This document shows positions 56,177-64,000 of a stretch of 64,000 bases of DNA, in pieces; within the stretch, counting starts at the first letter, position 1; each line of letters starts with the position of its first letter. Source of the DNA: Chamaelirium japonicum (lineage: Eukaryota; Streptophyta; Magnoliopsida; Liliales; Melanthiaceae); the NCBI GenBank assembly GCA_947650365.1, contig OX393550.1, forward strand, positions 98,791,924-98,855,923. The letters are read 5' to 3'. The notes under the pieces were generated by a model. That model was given only the letters and a program-made list of their open reading frames with translations. It had not been told where the DNA came from and did no database searches. The translations under genes and the position numbers were made by a program.

Positions 56177-56346
56177 CAATTTTCTCTCTCCCTCCCTCTA
56201 ATCTCTCCCTTATTTTTTTTTAACTCCATGTGTAGGGACTCTCTCTCTCTCCTTTTTATCGATGTCTCAACGATCACTCTTTCTTCATGTGTTGTTGTCG
56301 AAGACGATCTGATTATGTTTTACTGTCGAAGGCGATCCGTTGCAGT

Positions 56347-56467
56347 TAGAGATGACAATGGATCCAAATTCGAACCTCATTTATACTATATCGGGCCGAG
56401 CTTTTGGATCAAGCCTATTCAAAAATACATATTTGCTCGACCAAAGTCCGACCCATTGCCAACCATA
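56347..56467. mobile_element. hAT-type MITE, 121 bp
   Basis: Ends are TAGAGATGACAATGG and CCATTGCCAACCATA, imperfect inverted repeats typical of small hAT-like elements. Flanks GTTGCAGT (56339-56346) and GTTGCAAT (56468-56475) match at 7 of 8 bases. The related sequence at about 53745-53770 has the uninterrupted site. Confidence 0.75.
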
Positions 56468-56704
56468 GTTGCAATGCCGACAGACACGAGCATTCACTTG
56501 TATAATACTAATGGTTAGTATAGAGACGTCGCGCACTCCTATTGGACCAGCAAGTAAATCATATACGTCAGGTAGCATAAAAAAAAAAAAAGGCTTTCTT
56601 ATTCCTTTTGAAATCTCGAGTCCCAGCATCTTATCCGCCCACCGACACCACCGACCAAATTGCTCCATCCAATACAGCCTGCACGTGACTCTCTTTTTTC
56701 TATT

Positions 56705-56966
56705 GGGTTATTTTGACTTTGCTCCCCAAATTTGCCTTGAATTAGACTTTACCCCCCACTTTTCATTAATTAGACTTTACCCCCCAAACCAACTGTTCCG
56801 TCAGCTCACCATCTAAGAGAAAGGGTGAGCTGACGGAAAAGAAATAAAGTTTTGGGGGGTGAGCTGACGGAACAGTTATTTTTGGGGGGGTAAAGTCTAA
56901 TTAATGAAAAGATGGGGAGTAAAGTCTAATTTAAGCAAAATTTGGAGGGGCAAGTCAAAATAACTC
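56705..56966. mobile_element. Mutator-type MITE, 262 bp, upstream of Dhn-like 3
   Basis: It starts GGGTTATTTTGACTTTG and ends AAGTCAAAATAACTC. A perfect 9 bp target duplication, TTTTCTATT, is present at 56696-56704 and 56967-56975. It belongs to the same family as the copies in the Dhn-like 1 promoter. The element ends 338 bp before the Dhn-like 3 start codon. Confidence 0.92.
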
Positions 56967-57232
56967 TTTTCTATTTCCTGCTTCCCCCGCCATACAGCGT
57001 TTACTCTCGCAGAATAAAAGAAACACCCTTTTCCAAAAGAAAAAACGAATCTCTTACCAACCCATTCCCACATAAGAATGACGTGTTGCGATCAGGACCG
57101 TCCGTTTCACACCGCCCGAAGCGGCAGGCAAAGTTTTGGATGCCACGTCATTCGGGGTAAACAAATCGGTAAAAGCTATCGTTATGAGTTTGAAGAGAGA
57201 GAGAGAGATTCTGGTCTAGAATTCTCTTTCCC

Positions 57233-57240
57233 TTATAAAT
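57233..57240 (+). promoter_or_regulatory. TATA box of Dhn-like 3
   Basis: TTATAAAT in CCCTTATAAATCGGGG, 71 bp before the ATG, followed by a GA-rich leader. An ABRE-like GCCACGTCATT lies at about 57139-57149. Confidence 0.8.
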
Positions 57241-57303
57241 CGGGGTTCAGCAGAGTTTCTTATCACCATTGTCATCAATTCTAGAGAGAGAAAGAGAGAG
57301 AGA

Positions 57304-57600
57304 ATGGCGGGGATAATCCACAAGATCGAGGAGAAGCTCCACATCGGGGGTGCAGGTGCAGGAGACCACAAGAAGGAGGAAGAGGAGAAGCACAAGGAGG
57401 CGGCGAAGCACAAGAAGGAAGCGGAGAAGCATCACGGGGAGGGCGGCGGCGGCATCATGGAGAAGCTCCACGGCGGCGGAGACAAGGCGGATAAGCACTC
57501 CGGCGAGAAGAAGGAGAAGGAGAAGGAGAAGAAGAAGAAGAAGGACAAGGACAAGGACAAGAAGAAGCACGGCCACAGCAGCAGCAGCGACAGCGACTAA
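57304..57600 (+). CDS. Dhn-like 3: HIRD11-type KS dehydrin (98 aa)
   Basis: The protein starts MAGIIHKIEEKLHIGG, the family's N-terminal signature. It continues through His/Lys/Glu-rich repeats (EEKHKEAAKHKKEAEKHHGE), a K-segment-like GGGIMEKLHGGG (about residues 49-60), a Lys-rich tract (KKKKKDKDKDKKKHGH) and the S-segment SSSSDSD at the C-terminus. Length, order and composition fit Arabidopsis HIRD11 (98 aa), a cytosolic/nuclear KS dehydrin that binds metals through His and is phosphorylated in its Ser tract. The start fits the TATA box position. It appears intact and is the most ancestral-looking of the three paralogues here. Confidence 0.93.
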   Translation: MAGIIHKIEEKLHIGGAGAGDHKKEEEEKHKEAAKHKKEAEKHHGEGGGGIMEKLHGGGDKADKHSGEKKEKEKEKKKKKDKDKDKKKHGHSSSSDSD

Positions 57601-57890
57601 GGCAATGATCACCGGATCATGTCATCTTCACTCTCTCAAGGTGAATTTCTAGATCTACGGACGATTCTTTCTCTTTTTTTTTTTTTCTTCCGATTTTTTT
57701 TCCCCACTCCAGATCCACCACGGATCTTGTTTTCTCCCCCATTTTCTTCAGATTTATTTATTTAATTATTTGCAGGATGATGGATGGAATGGAATATGCA
57801 ACGGCTGATCGATGCTCTCTACTGCTTCTGTTTTAGTTATCTTCAGTCGATCTTCTTTTGTAATAAATCTCCGAGTGATGATAATAAATA
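57601..57890 (+). other. Dhn-like 3 3' UTR with intron (57641-57775) and poly(A) signal
   Basis: Donor CTCTCAAG|GTGAATTTC, acceptor TTATTTGCAG|GATGATGG, length 135 bp, 40 bp after the stop codon. The second exon contains CAACGGCTGATCGATGC and AATAAAT near 57861, followed by CTCCGAGTGATGATAATAA, as in the paralogues. Confidence 0.8.
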
Positions 57891-57899
57891 ATATTATTC

Positions 57900-59135
57900 C
57901 GGACAAATGAAAACTCCAATGTCTGAGATCCGGTTCCATGGATCATCAGTCTCCCTGCCGCCGCCCCGCCCAGCGGTGGCGGACGGACGGCGGCCGGTGG
58001 GGGCATCCCCGTAGGGTTCATCCTGTCCATAGATGGTGGCCGCTGAAATTGGGAGCGGCCATCTGTCGCTCCCCAAATCGGCAACGACCAAAAGGGATGG
58101 CAATCATAAGTTGGGCAAAAATCTTGGGTTAATTGGTGATTAAGTCCCCGACAAAATATATTTCGTATGTGCAGGACAGCTCAACATTTCAATTGACATA
58201 AATCCCTGCTTTTTTTTTTTATAAACCCAAAATTAACCCTCTTTCTTATCCCATCTCTATTGTGACATCCCAACCTCGACGACTCCTACGAGTTGCAGCT
58301 GCTCGTCGGCGTCGAAACACCACCATTCGGCTCTGGTTAAGAAATCCTAGGACTAGGATTCATTCCATGATCAATAGATCTTGCGTTTAGAGTTAGGTTT
58401 AGGTTCGGTTCGGCGGCGGCAAGTAGTGGTTCGGTTCGACGGCAACGAAGAGATTAAAATATGAAATACTATGGAGGTTATTTTGTTCATAGAATTTCAA
58501 ACTCCTTCAGCTTAAAATATTTTATTTTTTTATCGATGACGATTCACATATTCTCCCAAAAATCTATGGAAGTCATTTCGTTCATAGAATTTCAAACTCC
58601 TTCAGCTTAAAATATTTTTTTACCAAGGACCATTCATACTTCCAAAAATCTATGATATAATGGAGATGCCAAATCACTTGTATCACGGGTAAATAAAAGG
58701 ATGGAGCATCCATTGAGCACCGCTACAATTGCATCATAGCCACACAATAGCATTTACCACGATAGTGTATTGCACTCGGCCTCAATGCATCTCAACCGTT
58801 TCTCAAATTTGAAGGACGATTGCGGGAGAGAAGTTGACATCAACGGTTGTGAATGATCCGTGATTTCACCTCAGCAAAAATCAATGTTATATCAAAGTTT
58901 TTCCCCTTATAAGTGTGCCACGTCACCTATGAATATTTTATTATTTAATATTAATAATTAAATAATTTATATTAAAATAAATAATATTTATGATTACTTA
59001 TAAACTTCTTAGTGGTCGAATTTGATGTAGAACTATAGTTCAATGTCGCCCAGCTCCATAGAACCAAATACCGAAACCTGGGAACTTGGTGTTCCCCAAA
59101 TTGGGTGTTCGGCCTATTTGGCTGGTTATGTGGAC
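57900..59135. other. No gene recognised; 96 bp direct repeat
   Basis: The block GTTCATAGAATTTCAAACTC and CTTCAGCTTAAAATATTTT occurs twice, starting near 58469 and 58565. Otherwise the sequence is non-coding. TGTGACATCCC at 58260 resembles an LTR start, but no partner was found. Confidence 0.45.
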
Positions 59136-59138
59136 CTA

Positions 59139-59561
59139 GGGGCCATTTGGTTCGCAGAATACACTTTTAGAATCCTATTCCTATTCCCTGGCATCCTATT
59201 CCGGTGCTGGGTTATGAAAAAAAAAAAAAAAGATCGTAAAATGAGGGGGGAAATTTTTTTCTATTTCATAAGTTGTTTGATTCAATATGGAAATGAGTGG
59301 GGAGAATCCTGAATTATATAAGCAAAGGGTATGCCATGTAGGATTCCAGAGAAAACAAACCGATTCCCCCCAACTTTGGTAGGAATCACGTTCACCCCCT
59401 CGACACCCTTTGGCTCGGAACAGGACTCCCACCGATATCCCATCCCCCCCCCCCTCCCCCCCCCCCCCCCCCCTTCAAATCCACAAACCAAATACCGAAA
59501 TCCCCAGCATCGTTTTATCGATTCCACGAAAAATAACCCAATTCCGTGAACCAAGCAACCC
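59139..59561. mobile_element. Tourist-like (PIF/Harbinger) MITE, 423 bp
   Basis: The left end GGGGCCATTTGGTTCGCAGAA and the right end GTGAACCAAGCAACCC are inverted-repeat ends of the GGGxxxxTTGGTTC kind found in Tourist-like elements. Flanks are CTA and TTA (two of three match). A run of C (59446-59473) lies inside. There is no coding capacity. Confidence 0.6.
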
Positions 59562-59978
59562 TTAGTGCAGAGGAGGGGAAGCTCACATTGTGTTCTATAT
59601 GGCTCAGGGCCACCATGTTCCCACCCAATTGATTCTAAGATCGGGCACGAGTCTCCTATGGGGTTTGGACTCTCAGTGTCGAGTTCATTAACATTATCGT
59701 CATCATCATCATCGAACTCTTATCCCATCGAGATTGGATGTATAAAGACTGACAATAATTTTCCGACCACCTACTAATCTGACATCAACCTTTCTACTAT
59801 TTGACATTGGAAACTTGATCAAGATAACCTAACAGGATGTGCTAGTTGAAAACCTGTACCAAACAGACACAAGTCCCTCCAACGATTCCTGAGTGGACGG
59901 CTCAGATTCCCCGACAAATCCGCTCCATTTCCAATTCCCAAGCGGTCAAAAACCCTCCAACCAAACAATGCATAACAG

Positions 59979-59980
<2 letters not shown>

Positions 59981-60021
<41 letters not shown>
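59981..60021. repeat. (CT)n microsatellite
   Basis: About 20 CT units located about 320 bp beyond the ThrRS stop codon, in the probable 3' flank of that gene. Confidence 0.93.
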
Positions 60022-60022
<1 letters not shown>

Positions 60023-60338
60023 AAATTTCATAGTTGTGAAGAAATGGATTAAGAAAAGTTGGTTTTGCAATCTCAGATCACTTAAGTGAAGTATGAACTG
60101 ATGAGGCAAGAATAATAGGTCTAAATCCAAAACTTTGAGATCTCAAATTTAGCCAGCCACAGTTATCAATCCAAAATTACAAAAGGTTTCAGTGGACTGA
60201 AGATTCATTAGGGCGATCCACTCGCCATACATACCCAAGTTTGGCACACCCACAGGGTAAATCAACTAAGTCCACACAATCACAGGAGAAAAAATGGAGT
60301 CGTCCGATCGCCAGTACAGCTAATAAAAACATCAGCAT

Positions 60339-60434
60339 CTAACGGTAAGCTGCCGCTTCGTCCTTGAAATGTGTGAGGAGATCCTCCATGCCCATCACAG
60401 AATGATCAGACTTGTCCCTCACACGGACGCTTAC
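60339..60434 (-). CDS. Threonyl-tRNA synthetase, last exon
   Basis: The minus-strand exon of 32 codons, following an acceptor ending GTACAG, reads VSVRVRDKSDHSVMGMEDLL and ends DEAAAYR with stop TAG (60341-60339). It is the end of the ThrRS anticodon-binding domain; the pattern VxVRxR..MxxxxL matches bacterial and plant ThrRS. ThrRS charges tRNA-Thr in cytosol or organelles. The compartment cannot be told from this fragment because the N-terminus lies outside the window. Confidence 0.87.
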   Translation of the reverse strand, partial: VSVRVRDKSDHSVMGMEDLLTHFKDEAAAYR

Positions 60435-60679
60435 CTGTACCCACAACAGAATCAAAGACCAATGTTCAGATTTTGGACTTAGTTGGTTCTCCAAACAGGG
60501 AACAATGGAGCCTATCAAAGGATTCTTTGAGCCTTTGACATCTCAACTCTTTCTGATATGTATGAAACATCAGATGGTGATGGGTGCTGGCTGATAAAAT
60601 CATACGGTCATGCATACCATAAAGTTGTTTGAAAGAACGAAAAAAGAAAAGGGAAAAGAGAAGAAGGTCGAGGAAAAAC

Positions 60680-60751
60680 CTTTCCAGTATTTACTTCCTC
60701 TTCACCCACAACCAATATGTAGTTATACTGCGCCAATTGAGCTTCTCGTAC
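60680..60751 (-). CDS. Threonyl-tRNA synthetase, penultimate exon
   Basis: The 24-codon exon reads REAQLAQYNYILVVGEEE and ends NTGK, with acceptor TTTGCAG before it and donor GTTTTT after it. It joins in phase 0 to the last exon across a 245 bp intron. The motif YxLVVGxxE is the beta strand of the class II anticodon-binding domain in ThrRS. A (GA)n tract (60760-60828) lies directly upstream of the acceptor, on its polypyrimidine side when read on the minus strand. The preceding exon was not found within the window. Confidence 0.88.
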
Positions 60752-60755
60752 CTGC

Positions 60756-60759
<4 letters not shown>

Positions 60760-60828
<69 letters not shown>
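60760..60828. repeat. (GA)n microsatellite at a ThrRS splice acceptor
   Basis: About 34 GA units on the plus strand give a CT-rich polypyrimidine tract on the gene strand, ending about 9 bp from the exon boundary. Confidence 0.93.
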
Positions 60829-60832
<4 letters not shown>

Positions 60833-63800
60833 AGGCATCAGAACATATCAGATATTGTCCACATATTGTTATGTACTATGCTACAGTACCATTGGGTATC
60901 TTGAACAATATATGCAGCAATGTTTCGACACTGGTCTCTAATCAAGTACTGCAGAAAAGATTGAACAAGTTTTTTTTTTTTTTTCTGACCAGCAACCTAA
61001 TGTCAACTCTCCAGTGGATTGTGCCGACATTCACAGTTCTATGGTGTTTTGTTGCATATCTTATTCGAGATATTGTATACATTGGATCATATATTGGCCA
61101 AGTGAAAGATATTTCTTTCAGACAAAAAAAAACCCGCATTTATAACACCATGTATATACAAAGATAAATGTAAACATTCATGTCAAATTCCAGATCATTT
61201 GATTGCTAACAAAACACGTATACGTCACATTCAGTGATCACATATGAAGCATGGATACATGTATGTGATACAGATACGGATACAGGGATACAACTACTCT
61301 TGGAAAAGTAGGATATGGCAAGGATACAATAATATGTACATTATTTTTGTTTTAAAATATTAGTAACAAGCATAAAAAAGGCACAACAAAAACGCAATTA
61401 ATTAAGATGCAAGCATAAACGGCCTAAATCCACAAAAAGAGAGGCCAAGCGTCTAAAACGTATCAGATACGGATCCACAAGTATCCAACATGTATCATAT
61501 ACGCAAGGGGTTTAAGTACCCATGCTTTGTAGGTGAGGAGACAAATAGCAATGCAAAGAACCATTCTAATGTTAATTGATGAGTACTAAAGTAGGCAAGA
61601 TGAGTCCAACTCAAAAATCACATAGAAGGATATTAAAAAAAAATTAAATTCCAATAAAATAAATTAAAAAATTCAGAACATAATGGCATTCGAATTTGAA
61701 GATTAGAGTATATTTATGAAATATATTTATAAAAATTTCCTTTGAATTACTTTTATTCTTACACATTTTAATGGAAACCTTTTGAATTAGCAATGGTTTC
61801 AAATAAACAAATTAATTGTAGTGTCTCAGTGGATGAAGTACTTCAATAAGTATATGGCAGATCTTTTAGAATATATAGTAACATTAACTCTCTTGCACAT
61901 GTATATCAATTTGTTACCAACTTTGCTCACAAGCATATAGGAATATCGCGTGTGGTTGGACCTCATGAACCTCACTTTGTTACCAACTTTGCAAATATGT
62001 ATGGACAAACTGGTTAAACATTCAAGAAACAAAGTAGCATAGGTCCATGAGACTGAGTAAGTGGGTCAAGTCCATTTAACTGATGTTGTATACTTGTATC
62101 AAATAGCTATAGCAAGTCCTCCTAACGACGACCACATCTGAAGACACCCTGTATGAGTCATGACTTGAAAAGACTTTGGTATAGTGCAACCAGAAAAGGT
62201 TAAATGAACGATTATCTTCCATAAACAGTCTTATGACCATAAATAATGTAGAAATCAACTGACAAAAAAACCGAAACCGTTGTGAAACAAATAAGGGTGC
62301 ACTTTAGAAAATTGGAATGGCAACTATTTTTCTTTCAAATGTTGAATCCAATTTTTTTTTTCTAACATTTCTAGATTAACCTTAATTTCTCTTTCCCAAA
62401 CTAGGTGTTCCACTATTCTATATTTATTCCAAAAGTCTTTCAGAATCATCTACAAATGAGACTTGAGACAATTGGTCTGACGGTATAAGAGAACATATCC
62501 CTCGAGAAATAATGCAATGATTCATCGTTCCATGAAGACTTTTCAGGTTAACGGCCACAAACACTGAAAGCATCTTGATAGAAAATCAAGACAAATTATT
62601 AACGAAGAGCATGCCTAATCATCTTAAAATTGAAACCACAGGGTATACACTGCCAAAAATCAAGGAAATGAGGAAGGTCTTAATGATTCTTTGGACCATG
62701 TAATCACATTTAAAAAAGGAATCTAGTGAAGATGAAGTTACCTTAGTAAGGATCTAAAAGGAAAAGTTTGATGGAGAGAAAGATGAACCACTAACCAATT
62801 GGCCAATATCCTTTCTTTGATAAACATATTAACTCTATCACTAACGATCACCAAATGACATGAGATTTTCTCACCACTGGATGTTGGCATATTGAGGTCC
62901 AACAACATTGTTATTTATCGAAAGCATATTGATCAACTTCCATATTGAGCTATTTTTTGGTGGCTTCAAAAGCATATGGTTCCAAAAAGCATCAACCATT
63001 TGGTAGTAACTCTGGAGTTCAATCATCAGAATAGAAAGGGTCAGGGCAAAACGGAAAGAAAAAGAAAACAGTAGTTTGGATACTAATGATTTCAGTTGAT
63101 CAAATTTTGATGGGATAGGACTTAGTTGATGATGATGGATACCGATCCTTCAACTACATCATCCACTGTGGACACACTCTTATCATCCACAAGAGGGCAG
63201 ATGACAACAATTTTCACTTGAGGACATGGGCCATACTTTGAGCACAAGAGAATAGATTTTAAAATATTACTATATATCTGTTGAGATATTGCAGCAAGAA
63301 GACATGGAAGAGAACGCAAGGCCAATACGTTGTTTACAAGAGAATATTCAAAATACTGCTATAAATCTATTGAAAGATTGCAGCAAGAAAAGATTCAAGG
63401 AAATGGAAACATCTAAAAGAACTTTCTAGTACGCATAGTTTTTTTGTTTAACCATAGAGGATGGCTTAGAAGTTAGAAAAGAGATATACTCTAAATGCAA
63501 CAAGAATCACGATTCAATTAAATACGACCTGGGATTATGTGACGTGAATGACCATTTTAAAATCTTCTAGGTTTTTCAGACCATACAGTACAAGAGGTTT
63601 AAAAAAATTATCCTTGATGCATATGCAATGCTAATTGAGACATATAGATTGGTATTTGATATGGTTATAATTTGGAAAAACATCAAATAGACAGAGGCAT
63701 CTAATGCAAGAGATTTTGTCCTCGCGAGCCATCATGGAGCGTGTATGTCGCTTACCTTATGCAACTCCATATTGGAGTGCAGTTTCTATGGACGAAAATT

Positions 63801-64000
63801 GGTCCACTGCGGGTGGGAATTACTCATTCAACACTCTGATTGCCTGGTGGGGGTAAGCGGTGAGAGAACATGTACCTATATTATATGCGTAATAGAAAAA
63901 TGCACCTAAACTCTTCAGGGACCATTTACTTCATGCTTTTCTCAAAAATTTACCAAAAGAACAAAGATTAGGGTAACTACTCAGTAGCAGAAATCTTCTA
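60829..64000 (-). other. Probable ThrRS intron or non-coding sequence
   Basis: AT-rich DNA with no further ThrRS exon that I could recognise. The next exon would have to encode the segment ending just before VREAQ. Phrases such as CATGGATACATGTATGTGA and ACGGATACAGGGATAC (61250-61300) are low-complexity repeats. The ORF at 63122-63325 has no recognisable domain. The upstream gene body is presumed to lie beyond 64000. Confidence 0.4.

Noticed and set aside
55937..56277. Arg-Glu repeat ORFs.
   Set aside because: Translation of a (CT)n microsatellite.
58255..58300. LTR start (TGTGACATCCC) of another gypsy element.
   Set aside because: No second copy, end or target duplication could be found.
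63122..63325. Possible exon of a minus-strand gene.
   Set aside because: No similarity to ThrRS segments and no convincing splice sites; AT-rich context.

Overview
This window is nuclear DNA of a flowering plant: long AT-rich stretches, few genes, plant LTR retrotransposons of several lineages, a 5S-rRNA-bearing Cassandra TRIM, PIF/Harbinger, Mutator-type and hAT-type elements, and host genes with plant promoters and GT-AG introns. The species cannot be named from the sequence. Roughly three quarters of the window is explained by mobile elements and tandem repeats.

Host genes. Three related plus-strand genes encode small, very hydrophilic dehydrin-like proteins. Dhn-like 1 is at 13795-14121, Dhn-like 2 at 33835-35031 and Dhn-like 3 at 57304-57600. 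Dhn-like 3 looks like a canonical 98-residue HIRD11-type KS dehydrin: N-terminal MAGIIHKIEEKLHIGG, a K-segment-like stretch, a Lys-rich tract and a C-terminal poly-Ser/Asp S-segment. Dhn-like 1 and 2 share about 0.6-1 kb of G-box-rich upstream sequence and are a segmental duplication. Dhn-like 2 has grown to 398 residues by tandem amplification of a 25-residue (75 bp) Gly-rich unit. Genes 2 and 3 keep an intron of about 134 bp in the 3' UTR; gene 1 has lost it. At the right end, the last two exons of a minus-strand threonyl-tRNA synthetase gene are visible (60339-60751).

Layout. 1-5.3 kb: a decayed minus-strand Ty1/copia element running off the left edge. 5.3-11.4 kb: old repeats, a complete Cassandra TRIM (7543-8302, TSD CAACC), a TIR element with TAA TSD (10454-10976) and a foldback. 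11.8-14.3 kb: Dhn-like 1, whose promoter holds a nest of Mutator-type MITEs. 15-18 kb: tandem repeats and a TIR element. 18.2-32.65 kb: a three-layer nest in which old minus-strand copia A was split by copia B (20001-32482, TSD AATGT), and copia B by a 5139 bp PIF/Harbinger element (22816-27954, TSD TAA). The transposase of that element splices to an open 394-residue reading frame. 32.7-35.3 kb: Dhn-like 2. 35.96-47.38 kb: two LTRs of about 3.7 kb in inverted orientation, flanking a gag-only Ty3/gypsy internal region with a 106 bp tandem array; the right LTR joins a Cassandra body at the primer-binding site. 48.1-52.3 kb: an AT-rich palindromic repeat split by a 3237 bp solo LTR (TSD ACCAT). 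52.3-57 kb: mostly unassigned AT-rich DNA, with a hAT-type MITE and a Mutator-type MITE next to Dhn-like 3. 58-64 kb: a Tourist-like MITE, microsatellites and the ThrRS gene.

The most unusual items are the repeat-expanded dehydrin-like gene with its promoter history, and the inverted giant-LTR/Cassandra chimera.
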